NCBI GenBank assembly: GCA_036675475.1
Contig: JAKFEY010000069.1
Span: 14,438-78,437 of the forward strand
Direction of reading: 5' to 3'
Source: JALYRV01 sp036675475
GTDB lineage: Bacteria > Acidobacteriota > Vicinamibacteria > Vicinamibacterales > SCN-69-37
DNA length: 64,000 bases
The position numbers and the translations under genes were made by a program. The notes beneath the pieces were generated by a model. The model was not told the origin of the DNA. It searched no databases and saw nothing but the letters and a program-made list of their open reading frames with translations. Below, in pieces: positions 44,555 to 53,488 of the stretch; positions within the stretch are counted from its first letter, which is position 1; every line of letters starts with the position of its first letter.

Positions 44555-45375
44555 AGCTGCTCTTCATCGGCGACATCGTCGGCAAGCCCGGGCGCGAGTT
44601 GCTGCGGCGCGGCCTTTCGGCGCTGGTCGCGCATTACGGCGCCGATCTCGTGATCGCCAACGTCGAGAACGCCGCGGCCGGCTTCGGCATCACGCCCGAT
44701 CTCGCCGAGGACCTGTCGGGCTACGGCATCGCCGCGATGACGACCGGCAATCACGTCTGGGACAAGAAAGAGATTTATCCGTACTTCGCGATGCAGCCGC
44801 GGCTGATCCGCCCGGCCAACTTCCCCGCGGGCGCGCCCGGGAAAGGATCGGTGGTGGTGCGCACCAGCGGCGGCGTCGCGGTTGGCGTCGTCAATGTCAT
44901 GGGCCGCATTTTCATGACGCCGCTCGACGATCCGTTCGCGGTCGTGCTGCGTGAAATCGACGCCGTGAAGCAGGAGGCGCCGGTCGTGTTCGTCGATTTC
45001 CACGCCGAGGCCACGTCCGAGAAGGTGGCGATGGGCTGGCATCTCGACGGCCGCGTCACGGCGATGGTCGGCACGCACACGCACGTGCAGACCGCCGACG
45101 AGCGCGTGCTGCCGCGCGGCACGGCGTACATCACCGACGTGGGCTTCACGGGCCCGCACGATTCCGTCATCGGCGTGGATCGGGGCGCGGCCATCGGCCG
45201 CTTCCTGACGGCGATGCCGCAGCGCTTCGAAACCGCGACCGAGAACCCGCGCCTGAACGGCGTGGTCGTCACCTGCGATCCGGCAACCGGCCGCGCCAGT
45301 GCCATCGAGCGCGTCAATCTGTCAGCCGCCGATCTCGCCGCGCTCGCGGAAACGGCAGCCACCACCCGCAGCTGA
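44551..45375 (+). CDS. YmdB-type metallophosphoesterase
   Basis: 274 residues of the TIGR00282 family (2',3'-cyclic-nucleotide 2'-phosphodiesterase in Bacillus). Metal-binding motifs: FIGDIVGKPGRE, NVENAAAGFGI, TTGNHVWDKKEIY, VDFHAEATSEKVAMGWHLDGRV and GTHTHVQTADERVLPRGTAYITDVGF. The start overlaps the hsp20-like stop and the gene ends five bases before xseA. Confidence 0.93.
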   Translation: MKLLFIGDIVGKPGRELLRRGLSALVAHYGADLVIANVENAAAGFGITPDLAEDLSGYGIAAMTTGNHVWDKKEIYPYFAMQPRLIRPANFPAGAPGKGSVVVRTSGGVAVGVVNVMGRIFMTPLDDPFAVVLREIDAVKQEAPVVFVDFHAEATSEKVAMGWHLDGRVTAMVGTHTHVQTADERVLPRGTAYITDVGFTGPHDSVIGVDRGAAIGRFLTAMPQRFETATENPRLNGVVVTCDPATGRASAIERVNLSAADLAALAETAATTRS

Positions 45376-45380
45376 CCGCC

Positions 45381-46856
45381 GTGCCGGATCTCTTCAGCCT
45401 GTTCGACGAGGATCCGGCGCCCGCCGCGGAATCGGAGTCGCGGCCCGAGTCGCTCGTCCGCGAGCGGCCGCCCGACAGCCGCGCCGCGCGTCCCGCCACC
45501 GCCGACACGCGGCGGCCCGTCACGGCGCCCCGCGCCATCTCGGTCTCCGAACTCAGCGCCGAGATCCGTTCGCTGCTCGAGGGTGAGCTCGGCGAGCGCT
45601 TCGTCGAAGGCGAAATCTCCAACTGCCGGCTGTGGAACACCGGCCACATGTACTTCACGCTCAAGGACGATGGCGCGCAGATTCGCGCGGTGATGTTCCG
45701 GTCGTCGGTGCAGCGCCTGAAGTTCAAGCCCGAAGACGGCCTGCACATCGTGGCGCGCGGGCGCGTGTCGGTGTACGAGCCGAAGGGCGAATATCAGCTC
45801 GTCTGCGATCAGATGGAGCCGCGCGGACTCGGCGCGCTGCAGCTCGCGTTCGATCAGTTGAAAAGGCGGCTGCAGGCCGAGGGCCTGTTCGACGCGGCGC
45901 GCAAGCGCCCGCTGCCCGCCCTGCCCCGCAAGATCGGCGTGGTCACGTCGCTCGACGGCGCCGCGGTGCGCGACATCCTCAAAGTGCTCGCGCGCCGCTA
46001 CCCGAACGCGCACATCGTGATTCGCCCGTCGCGCGTGCAGGGCGACGATGCCGCGGCCGATCTCGTCCGCAGCCTGCAGCTGATCGGCCGCGTCCCCGGC
46101 ATCGACGTCGTCATCGTCGGCCGCGGCGGCGGGTCGATTGAAGATCTGTGGGCGTTCAATGACGAGGGGCTCGCGCGCGCCATTGCGGCGTGCCCGGTGC
46201 CGGTGATTTCGGCCGTCGGCCACGAAGTGGATTTCACGATTGCCGACTTCGTCGCCGACCTGCGCGCGCCGACGCCGTCGGCCGCGGCGGAAATCGTCGT
46301 CGGCCGCCGCGAAGAGCTGTGCGCGATGATCGATCGGCATCGCGATCGTTTGCGGCACATCGTGCGCAGCGGCCTCGATCGGCGCGGCGCGACGGTGCAG
46401 CGCCTCACCAGCGCGCGCGGCCTCGCGACATTTCCGGCGCGCGTCGCGCTGCGCTCGCGCCACGTGTCGGAGCTGGCGCACGCCATGGCGCGCTCGACGC
46501 GCGCGGCGCTGCAGGCGCGCGAGCGGCAGCAGGCAGCGCTGCGCCAGCGGCTCGACGCGCGCGCGCCAGGGCGCCGCCTGCAGGAGCTGCTGATGGCCGT
46601 GTCCTCGGCCACCGAGCGCCTGTGTGCCGCCGCCGAGCGCGCGCGGCACCGCCACGACGCGCGCTTCCGCGCGCTGGCCGGGCGCCTCGAAAGCCTCAGC
46701 CCGCTCGGCGTGCTCGCGCGCGGCTACGCCCTGTGCTGGGACGAGCAGCACGCGCGGCTCGTCCGCGACGCGGCGGCCGTGTCGCCGGGCGATCGCGTGC
46801 GCGTCACCGTGTCGCGCGGGGAAATCAAGTGCATCGTCGAACGCACGGAGACATGA
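45381..46856 (+). CDS. xseA: Exodeoxyribonuclease VII large subunit
   Basis: 491 residues. After a Pro/Arg-rich leader of about 50 residues comes the OB-fold (ISVSELSAEIRSLLEGELGERFVEGEISNCRLWNTGHMYFTLKDD), then the catalytic domain with VITSLDGAAVRDILKVL-like and VVIVGRGGGSIEDLWAFNDE and PVISAVGHEVDFTIADFVADLRAPTPSAAAE motifs, and a coiled-coil arm. It degrades single-stranded DNA with XseB. GTG start; the stop overlaps xseB. Confidence 0.95.
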   Translation: MPDLFSLFDEDPAPAAESESRPESLVRERPPDSRAARPATADTRRPVTAPRAISVSELSAEIRSLLEGELGERFVEGEISNCRLWNTGHMYFTLKDDGAQIRAVMFRSSVQRLKFKPEDGLHIVARGRVSVYEPKGEYQLVCDQMEPRGLGALQLAFDQLKRRLQAEGLFDAARKRPLPALPRKIGVVTSLDGAAVRDILKVLARRYPNAHIVIRPSRVQGDDAAADLVRSLQLIGRVPGIDVVIVGRGGGSIEDLWAFNDEGLARAIAACPVPVISAVGHEVDFTIADFVADLRAPTPSAAAEIVVGRREELCAMIDRHRDRLRHIVRSGLDRRGATVQRLTSARGLATFPARVALRSRHVSELAHAMARSTRAALQARERQQAALRQRLDARAPGRRLQELLMAVSSATERLCAAAERARHRHDARFRALAGRLESLSPLGVLARGYALCWDEQHARLVRDAAAVSPGDRVRVTVSRGEIKCIVERTET

Positions 46857-47119
46857 AGATGGCCGATCCGAAAGACGAATCGAACGACTCCATCAAGGAT
46901 TTCGAAAGCGCCGCCGCGGAGCTCGCGGGCATCGTGAAGACGATGGAGGACGGCGACCTGACGCTGGAGAAATCGCTGGAGCTGTACGAGCGCGGCATCG
47001 AGCTGTCGCGCTATTGCCACGCGCGGCTCGAACAGGCCGAGCGCCGCATTGAAATTCTCACCGACCGCGGCGACGTGAAGCCCGCGCCGCCCGGCCTCGT
47101 GCCGGATCGCGAGCGGTGA
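46853..47119 (+). CDS. xseB: Exodeoxyribonuclease VII small subunit
   Basis: 88 residues: FESAAAELAGIVKTMEDGDLTLEKSLELYERGIELSRYCHARLEQAERRIEIL is the helical-hairpin signature of XseB. ATG at 46853 overlaps the xseA stop (ATGA) and its stop overlaps the ispA start (GTGA), which fits equal expression of the two exonuclease subunits. Confidence 0.94.
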   Translation: MKMADPKDESNDSIKDFESAAAELAGIVKTMEDGDLTLEKSLELYERGIELSRYCHARLEQAERRIEILTDRGDVKPAPPGLVPDRER

Positions 47120-48126
47120 CGCCGGCCGCGGCGAGCCGCGACACGGCGGCGTACCTCGAGGAGCTCCGGCAGCTCGTCGACGCCGCGCTGGCCCGCGCGC
47201 TGCCCTTCGGCGCCGCTCAGGGCGCGCCGCGCGGAGCCGAGGCGCTGCCGGCAGCCACCGCGCCGGCGATCATCGTCGATGCGATGGCCTACAGCCTGCA
47301 GGCCGGCGGCAAGCGGCTGCGTCCCGTGCTGGCGCTGGCGGCGGCCGACGGCGTGGCCGCGTGTCACGGCACGCCGGAGCGCGACGCGCGCGCGAAGGCG
47401 CTGCCGATTGCCGCGGCGCTCGAGCTGATTCACACCTATTCCCTGGTCCACGACGACCTGCCCGCGATGGACGACGACACGCTGCGGCGCGGGCGGCCGA
47501 CATCGCACGTGATGTTCGGCGACGGCCTGGCGATTCTCGCGGGCGACGGGCTGCTGACCGAGGCCTTCGCCCTGCTCACCGAGGCGCAGTCGCGCGTCGT
47601 ACCCGAAGGCCCCTGGGCCGATGCGGGCACGCGGCTGCGCGCGGCATTCGTCATCGCGCAGGCGGCGGGCCCCGCCGGTATGGTGGGCGGACAGGCGATC
47701 GACCTGCACGCCGCCGGCAAGACGCCCGACTCGATCGCGCACGCCCGCACGCTCGACGTCGACGGGCTGCGCGACATGCACCAGCGCAAGACCGGCGCGC
47801 TGATTCAGGCCTCGGTCGTGGCGGGCGCGATTGCGGCGGGTGCCTCGGACACTGAAGTGGCGTCGCTCGGCCGCTACGGCGCCGACGTGGGGCTCGCGTT
47901 TCAGATCGTCGACGATCTGCTCGACGTCGAAAGCACCGACGCCGCGCTCGGCAAGACCGCCGGCAAGGACGCCGCCGCCGGCAAGCCGACCTATCCGGCC
48001 ATCCTCGGCATCGAGCCCTCGCGCGCGCTCGCGTCCGAGTGCATCGAGCGGGCGATCCGCGAAGCGTCGGGATTCGGCAGCCGGCTCGCCGGCATCGCGC
48101 GGGTGGTGCTTGAGCGCCGCAGCTAA
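47116..48126 (+). CDS. ispA: Farnesyl/geranylgeranyl diphosphate synthase
   Basis: 336 residues, a trans-prenyltransferase. First aspartate-rich motif in LVHDDLPAMDDDTLRRGRPTSH, second in FQIVDDLLDVES, with LQAGGKRLRPVLALAA at the N-terminus and GGQAIDLHAAG. The residue pattern before the first motif would set chain length; farnesyl is most likely. An N-terminal stretch (LPFGAAQGAPRGAEALPAA) is encoded partly by a short palindrome (47202-47223). Confidence 0.92.
   Translation: MTPAAASRDTAAYLEELRQLVDAALARALPFGAAQGAPRGAEALPAATAPAIIVDAMAYSLQAGGKRLRPVLALAAADGVAACHGTPERDARAKALPIAAALELIHTYSLVHDDLPAMDDDTLRRGRPTSHVMFGDGLAILAGDGLLTEAFALLTEAQSRVVPEGPWADAGTRLRAAFVIAQAAGPAGMVGGQAIDLHAAGKTPDSIAHARTLDVDGLRDMHQRKTGALIQASVVAGAIAAGASDTEVASLGRYGADVGLAFQIVDDLLDVESTDAALGKTAGKDAAAGKPTYPAILGIEPSRALASECIERAIREASGFGSRLAGIARVVLERRS
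47202..47223. repeat. Short imperfect palindrome in ispA
   Basis: GCCCTTCGGC followed by GCCGCTCAGGGC: the outer five bases pair and the ends resemble the element at 15752-15790. It is translated in frame. Confidence 0.35.
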
Positions 48127-48886
48127 GACGCGGCTCGATCAGGTGCTCGTCGCGCGCGGCCTCGCCGCGTCGCGCGAGCGGGCTCGCGCGCTGATTCTGG
48201 CGGGCAAGGTCCGCGTGAACGAGCAAGTGCAGACCAAAGCCGGCTACGCGGTGGCCGGCGACGCGGCCGTCAGTGTCGACGAGCCCGATCATCCCTACGT
48301 GGGGCGCGGCGGCATCAAGCTCGCGCATGCGCTCGACACATTCCAGATCGATCCCGCGGGACGCGAGTGTCTCGACATCGGCGCGTCGACCGGTGGATTC
48401 ACGGACGCGCTGCTGCAGCGCGGCGCCCGCCACGTCGTGGCGCTCGACGTGGGCCACAACCAGCTCGACTGGAAGCTGCGCACCGACGCGCGCGTGTCGG
48501 TGATCGAGCGCGTGAACGCGCGCGCGCTCACCGCGGACCAGCTGCCAGCCGGTCACATCCCCTTCGGACTCATCGTGATTGACGTGTCGTTCATCTCGCT
48601 GCGCCACATCTTTCCGGTGCTGCCCGCCCTCAGCGAGCCGACGCGCGGCGCATCACAGAGCGCCGGCACCGACATCATCGCCCTCGTGAAGCCGCAATTC
48701 GAGGCAGGCCGCGGCGACATCGAAACCGGCGGCATCGTCCGCGACCCCGCCGTCCACGATCGCGTCGTCGACGACGTCACGCGCGCGGCCACCGACGCCG
48801 GCCTCGGCCGCCACGGCCTGACGCCGTCGCCCATCACGGGCGCGGAGGGGAACCGGGAGTTTCTCCTCTGGCTGAAGCCGGTATAG
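48110..48886 (+). CDS. tlyA: TlyA-family rRNA 2'-O-methyltransferase
   Basis: 258 residues. An S4 RNA-binding domain (about 6-65, TRLDQVLVARGLAASRERARALILAGKVRVNEQV) precedes a Rossmann methyltransferase with DIGASTGGFTDALLQRGARHVVALDVG and FGLIVIDVSFISLRHIFPVL. TlyA methylates 16S and 23S rRNA. A TTG at 48110, 16 bases before the ispA stop, is the only start that keeps the whole S4 domain; a GTG further inside would cut it. Confidence 0.9.
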   Translation: MSAAAKTRLDQVLVARGLAASRERARALILAGKVRVNEQVQTKAGYAVAGDAAVSVDEPDHPYVGRGGIKLAHALDTFQIDPAGRECLDIGASTGGFTDALLQRGARHVVALDVGHNQLDWKLRTDARVSVIERVNARALTADQLPAGHIPFGLIVIDVSFISLRHIFPVLPALSEPTRGASQSAGTDIIALVKPQFEAGRGDIETGGIVRDPAVHDRVVDDVTRAATDAGLGRHGLTPSPITGAEGNREFLLWLKPV

Positions 48887-49014
48887 TTGCTGGTTGTTGG
48901 TGGTTGGTTGCTGGTGAAAGCCGGACGGGACAACGCCCGCCCGGCTGAATATTAGACGCGCGGCCGTTGTGCCGCGCGGCTCACACCAACAACCAGCTAC
49001 CAGCACCCGGTTAC
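48887..49014. repeat. Nested inverted 7-base arrays between tlyA and nadK (H10)
   Basis: The left array (48887-48916, TTGCTGG/TTGTTGG units) and right array (48983-49014, ACCAACA/ACCAGCT units) are inverted copies. Inside are two GC-rich hairpins, the first about 48920-48945 (GCCGGACGGG with CCCGCCCGGC) and a second around CGCGCGG. It fills the gap to the nadK start and hides any Shine-Dalgarno site. Confidence 0.75.
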
Positions 49015-49019
49015 CGATC

Positions 49020-49901
49020 ATGACTCACTTCCACCGCGCCGGACTCGTCGCCCGCCATCAGCTCGTCGCGGCGCGGCCGACGCTCATCGAGCTGGTGTCG
49101 TGGCTCGAGGCGCGCGGCGTGACGCCGGTGCTCGAAACCGAGACGGCGATGCTGGCGGGCATCGACGGGCGCGACACCGTGCCGGCCGATGACCTCGCGC
49201 GGCACGTCGATCTGGTCATCGCGCTCGGCGGCGACGGCACGCTCCTCGCCGCGGCCAATCGCATCGCCGCCGCCGGTCTCGACATCCCCATCGTCGGGAT
49301 CAATTTTGGCAGCCTGGGGTTTCTGACCGAGGTCACGCTCGCGGAGCTGTATGACGCGATGGCGTCGGTGCTCGAGGGCGGCGCGTCGATCGACAGCCGC
49401 ATGATGCTGCACGCCACCATCGAGGGTGGCGACGATACCGCGGCGTTCGACGCGCTCGCGCTCAACGACATCGTGGTCACGCGCGGATCGCTGTCGCGCA
49501 TGATCGATCTGGAAGTGCGGCTCGACGACTTCGCGACGCGGGTGAAGGCCGACGGGCTGATCATCGCGACGCCGACCGGATCGACCGCCTACAACCTTTC
49601 GGCCGGCGGCCCCATTGTCGACCCCGCGGTTGACGCGTTCGTGATGACGCCCATCGCGCCACATACGCTGACCAACCGCCCGGTGGTGGTGTCGGGATCG
49701 ACCGAGCTCCGCATCACGCCGCTGTTCGATGATCAGAAGACCGAGGTGTTTGTGACGCTGGACGGCCAGTCGGGCCGCGCGCTCGAACGCGGCGAGCAGG
49801 TCGTCATCCGCCGCGCCGCGCGCCGCCTCAACCTGGTGCGCGCCTCGGGCCGCAGCTATTACGACGTGCTGCAACAGAAGCTGAAATGGGGCATGAAATA
49901 G
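49020..49901 (+). CDS. nadK: NAD kinase
   Basis: 293 residues. NadK phosphorylates NAD to NADP. The motifs are LVIALGGDGTLLAAANR, IPIVGINFGSLGFLTEV, ALNDIVVTRG, VKADGLIIATPTGSTAYNLSAGGPIVDP and TPIAPHTLTNRPVV. The ATG at 49020 abuts a repeat and lacks a Shine-Dalgarno site; the family start is uncertain by a few residues. Confidence 0.95.
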   Translation: MTHFHRAGLVARHQLVAARPTLIELVSWLEARGVTPVLETETAMLAGIDGRDTVPADDLARHVDLVIALGGDGTLLAAANRIAAAGLDIPIVGINFGSLGFLTEVTLAELYDAMASVLEGGASIDSRMMLHATIEGGDDTAAFDALALNDIVVTRGSLSRMIDLEVRLDDFATRVKADGLIIATPTGSTAYNLSAGGPIVDPAVDAFVMTPIAPHTLTNRPVVVSGSTELRITPLFDDQKTEVFVTLDGQSGRALERGEQVVIRRAARRLNLVRASGRSYYDVLQQKLKWGMK

Positions 49902-49910
49902 ATCGTGGAG

Positions 49911-50936
49911 CTATCTGCGATCTCTGAAGTACTGAATCTGGTACTCCTGAACGTTCCGGTTGTGTTCGTCGAGCGTGGTGGCGAAGGCGTGTGAGCCGTC
50001 GTTGCGGCTGACGTAATAGAGATAGCCGGCGTCGGCTGGTTTGACGGCGGCCTCGAGTGAGGCGCGGCCGGGGTTGGCGATCGGGCCTGGCGGCAGGCCG
50101 CGATAGCGGTAGGTGTTGTAGGGCGAGTCCATCGCGAGATCGGCCTTCGTGATGTTGCCGTTCCAGCGGCCGGCGCGCTGCAGCGCGTAGATCACGGTCG
50201 CATCGCACTGCAGGCCCATGCCGATCTTCAGGCGGTTGTGGTACACCGCCGAAATCAGCGGGCGCTCCTCCGGCTTCTGCGCTTCTTCTTCCACGAGCGA
50301 CGCCAGCGTGACGGCTTCGCGCACCGACAGGCCCTGCGCGGCCGCGGCCGCGCGCAGGTCGGCGTCGAACGCCTTCTCGAAACTCTGCACCATCAACTGC
50401 ACGAGCGTCCGCGCGGTGGCGCTGCGCGCCAGCCGGTAGGTGCTTGGAAAGAGATAGCCCTCGAGATCCGGCGCGGCCGGATCGAGAGCCTTCACGCGCG
50501 AGGGATCGGCCGCCGCCGCGGCGAAATCGGCGGCAGGGCCGAAGCCGCGCTGCTCGTAGATGGCGGCCATCTCGGCGGCGGTGCGTCCTTCCGGGAACGT
50601 GATGGGGCGCACGAACACGTCGCCGCGCGCGATGCGCTCGACGACTTCGAAGGCCGACGCCGCGCGGTCGAAGCGATACTCGCCGGCCTGCAGCCGCTTC
50701 TCGTCGCCCTTGATGCGCGCGGCAATCTGGAACGCGCGCGCGTCGCGCACCACACCGGCCTCGGCCAGCCGCCGGCCGATCGCCGGCACGCTCGAGCCGC
50801 TGTCGATGGTCACGAACTGCTCGCCCTCGAAGCCCTGATACGGCAGCGCGATGCCGCGCCAGATGTAGAAGGTCGACGCCGCCGCCACGAGCAGCAGCAC
50901 CAGCATCAGCAACAGCACTTTTTTCAGTCGGCTCAC
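49911..50936 (-). CDS. mltG: Endolytic murein transglycosylase MltG
   Basis: 341 residues. One N-terminal membrane anchor (VLLLMLVLLLVAAASTFYIW), a LysM-like stretch, then the YceG domain with VTLASLVEEEAQKPEERPLISAVYHNRLKIGMGLQCDATVIYAL, which holds the catalytic Glu. It cleaves nascent glycan strands in the periplasm. GTG at 50936 overlaps the ruvX stop, the usual mltG-ruvX pairing. Confidence 0.95.
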   Translation of the reverse strand: MSRLKKVLLLMLVLLLVAAASTFYIWRGIALPYQGFEGEQFVTIDSGSSVPAIGRRLAEAGVVRDARAFQIAARIKGDEKRLQAGEYRFDRAASAFEVVERIARGDVFVRPITFPEGRTAAEMAAIYEQRGFGPAADFAAAAADPSRVKALDPAAPDLEGYLFPSTYRLARSATARTLVQLMVQSFEKAFDADLRAAAAAQGLSVREAVTLASLVEEEAQKPEERPLISAVYHNRLKIGMGLQCDATVIYALQRAGRWNGNITKADLAMDSPYNTYRYRGLPPGPIANPGRASLEAAVKPADAGYLYYVSRNDGSHAFATTLDEHNRNVQEYQIQYFRDRR

Positions 50937-51379
50937 GGCTCGCGGCTCCCGGCGTCGGTGCGATGGTCGAGATAGTCCTGAAGAATGACGGCCGCGGCGG
51001 CGGCGTCGAGCCGCGCCTTGCGCTTGCGCCAGTCGCGCTCGCGCACGGCCAGCCGCGATTCGGCTTCGTGGCTCGAGAGGCGCTCGTCCTGCAGAATCAC
51101 CGGCAGCCTCGTCGCGCGCGCGAGCTCCGCGGCGAACACGCGGACGATCGGCGTCTGCTCGTTGTCCGATCCGTCCAGGCGCCGCGGAAGGCCCAGCACG
51201 ATCGCCTCGAGCCCATCGTCATCCCCGCGCAGCGTCGCCGCCATCGCACCCACGCGCTCGGCGGCTGCAAGCGGCGGGCCGCCGGGCACGGTCTGCCAGG
51301 GTGAGGCCAGCATGCCGCTGGCATCCGACAGCGCCAGCCCGATGCGTTTTGTGCCGAAATCAATCCCGAGGAACCGCAC
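50933..51379 (-). CDS. ruvX: RuvX/YqgF Holliday-junction resolvase-like protein
   Basis: 148 residues of the RNase H-like YqgF family: MRFLGIDFGTKRIGLALSD, AIVLGLPRRLDGSDNEQT and LQDERLSSHEAE, with catalytic acidic residues in each. It is involved in Holliday-junction or pre-16S rRNA processing. GTG start at 51379. Divergent from the phosphatase-like gene by 41 bases. Confidence 0.93.
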   Translation of the reverse strand: MRFLGIDFGTKRIGLALSDASGMLASPWQTVPGGPPLAAAERVGAMAATLRGDDDGLEAIVLGLPRRLDGSDNEQTPIVRVFAAELARATRLPVILQDERLSSHEAESRLAVRERDWRKRKARLDAAAAAVILQDYLDHRTDAGSREP

Positions 51380-51420
51380 GCCCGAGAAGGGTACATCGGA
51401 CGCTATACTGGCCGCACACC

Positions 51421-53487
51421 ATGAGAAAAGCGGGCGTCTTCGTACTGATGCTAACCGCGGCCGCCATGGCCGCCGCGATGGCCTGCGGCCGCGCGCCGCG
51501 CGCGGCGGTGTCGGGGCCGAAGCTGGTGATCCTCGGCTTCGACGGCATGGACCCCGACCTCGTCCGGCAGTACATCGCCGAGGGCCGCATGCCGAACATG
51601 GCGAAGCTCGCGTCCGAAGGCGGGCTCACCGATCTCGCGACGTCGCACTCGCCCGAGTCGCCGACGGCGTGGGCGTCGTTTGCCACCGGCGTCCAGGCCG
51701 GCAAGCACAACATCTATGACTTCCTCGTGCGCGACACCGCGACCTACCTGCCCGATCTCGGCATGGTGCGGCGCGTGCCGCCCACGTTTCTGTTCGACTA
51801 CATCCCCACCTCGCGCCCGAAAGTGGAATCGCTGCGCGGCGGCACCTCCTTCTGGGTAACGGCCGGGCAGGCCGGGGTACGCAGCAGCATCCTCACGGTG
51901 CCTGTGACGTTTCCCGCCGAAGAAGTGCCGAACGGCGAAATGCTTTCGGGCCTCCCGCTGCCCGACATCCGCGGCACGATGGGCACGTTCTACTACTTCG
52001 CCACCGACTTGAGCCGCTACGAAGAAGGCAACACCGAGTTCGGCGGCGTGCTCAAGCGGCTCGTCTTCGAGAACAACATCGCCGAGACGGAACTGATCGG
52101 CCCGCCCAACCCGATCGTGCGGCAGAAGCTCGCGGCCATCCGCGCCAAGGCACAGAGCCTCACCGACGCCGATCGCCTCGAGATCGCGTCGCTCGAAGCG
52201 CAGGAAGACGTGCGCGTGCCCATGAAGATTCACTGGACGCGCACCGGCGATCAGTCGGCGACGATCGAACTGCAGGGCGAATCGGTGAAGCTGCGCCCCG
52301 GCGAATGGAGCCGCTGGATCGATCTCGACTTCCGCATCAACTTTTTCGTGCGCGTCAAAGGCATGGCGCAGCTCTATCTGATCGACGCCGGGCAGGAGCT
52401 GCAGCTGTACGTGTCGCCGGTCAACTGGCGGCCCGACGCGCCGCCGATGCCGATGTCGTACCCGGACGACTTTGCCGAGGAGATTTACGACCGCATCGGG
52501 CGCTTCCGCACCCTCGGCTGGGCCGAGGCCACGTGGCCGCTCAACGAAGGGCGCATGGACGAGGCCACGTTCCTCGACGATGCGGGGCGCGCGTTCGACG
52601 ATCGGGCCAACGTCATTCTCAGCCGGCTCGAGGCGCGCAACTGGGATCTGCTCGTCGGCGTCATCGAATCGACCGACCGCGTGCAGCACATGTTCTGGCG
52701 TCTCGAGGATCCGTCGCATCCCATGCACGACGCGACCCTCGTGCCGCGCTTCGGCAACGCCATCCGCGACGTGTACGAGCGCAGCGATCGCTTCGTCGGC
52801 GAAGTGCTGAAGCGGCTCGAGCCCGGCACCACGCTGCTGATTGTGTCGGACCACGGCTTCCACTCGTGGCGCAAGGCGGTGAATCTCAACACGTGGCTCG
52901 TGCAGCAGGGCTACATGGCGGTCGAGGGGCAGCAGCCGGGCGAGAAGAAGCTCGACGATCTGTTTGGCGGCGGCGAGTTCTGGGAGAATGTCGACTGGTC
53001 ACGCACCAAGGCGTACGCCATGGGCCTCGGCCAGATTTACTTCAATCTGCGCGGCCGCGAGGGCAAGGGCATCGTCAGCCCCGGCCAGGAATATCAGCAG
53101 CTGGCGAATGAGCTCGCGGCGAAGCTGATGACCATGACCGACCCGGAGGACGGCAATCCCATCGTGCGCGCCGTCTACAAGCGCGACGATGTGTACAGCG
53201 GCGAGTATTTGAACAACGCGTCGGATTTGCAGGTGGGTTTTCACGACGGGTACCGCGTGTCGTGGCAGACCACGCTCGGCGGATCGCCGCAGGGCATCGT
53301 CTATCCGAACATGAAGAAGTGGAGCGGCGACCACGGCGGGTACGACTTCGCCGACACGGCCGGCGTGCTGATCTCGAACAGGAAGCTGTCGGGCGCCCGC
53401 GCGCGCATCATCGACATCGCGCCGACCGTGCTGAAGCACTTCGGCATCGCGATTCCGGGTACGGTCGACGGAAAGGCGCTTTACTGA
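51421..53487 (+). CDS. Alkaline-phosphatase-superfamily (type I phosphodiesterase) exported protein
   Basis: 688 residues. A leader (MRKAGVFVLMLTAAAMAAAMAC) ends with a possible lipobox Cys. The fold's metal site is intact: LVILGFDGMDPDLV, ESPTAWASFATGVQAGKHNIYDF (nucleophile region), GVIESTDRVQHMFW, LLIVSDHGFHSW and GDHGGYDFADTAGVL. An inserted beta-rich region (about 270-360) is unusual. It probably hydrolyses a phosphodiester or phosphoester at the envelope; the substrate is unknown. A TATACT box precedes it. Confidence 0.85.
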   Translation: MRKAGVFVLMLTAAAMAAAMACGRAPRAAVSGPKLVILGFDGMDPDLVRQYIAEGRMPNMAKLASEGGLTDLATSHSPESPTAWASFATGVQAGKHNIYDFLVRDTATYLPDLGMVRRVPPTFLFDYIPTSRPKVESLRGGTSFWVTAGQAGVRSSILTVPVTFPAEEVPNGEMLSGLPLPDIRGTMGTFYYFATDLSRYEEGNTEFGGVLKRLVFENNIAETELIGPPNPIVRQKLAAIRAKAQSLTDADRLEIASLEAQEDVRVPMKIHWTRTGDQSATIELQGESVKLRPGEWSRWIDLDFRINFFVRVKGMAQLYLIDAGQELQLYVSPVNWRPDAPPMPMSYPDDFAEEIYDRIGRFRTLGWAEATWPLNEGRMDEATFLDDAGRAFDDRANVILSRLEARNWDLLVGVIESTDRVQHMFWRLEDPSHPMHDATLVPRFGNAIRDVYERSDRFVGEVLKRLEPGTTLLIVSDHGFHSWRKAVNLNTWLVQQGYMAVEGQQPGEKKLDDLFGGGEFWENVDWSRTKAYAMGLGQIYFNLRGREGKGIVSPGQEYQQLANELAAKLMTMTDPEDGNPIVRAVYKRDDVYSGEYLNNASDLQVGFHDGYRVSWQTTLGGSPQGIVYPNMKKWSGDHGGYDFADTAGVLISNRKLSGARARIIDIAPTVLKHFGIAIPGTVDGKALY

Positions 53488-53488
53488 C

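Noticed and set aside
48887..49014. Structured RNA such as a riboswitch upstream of nadK
   Set aside because: Structure is explained by inverted 7-base arrays; no conserved riboswitch core is seen.
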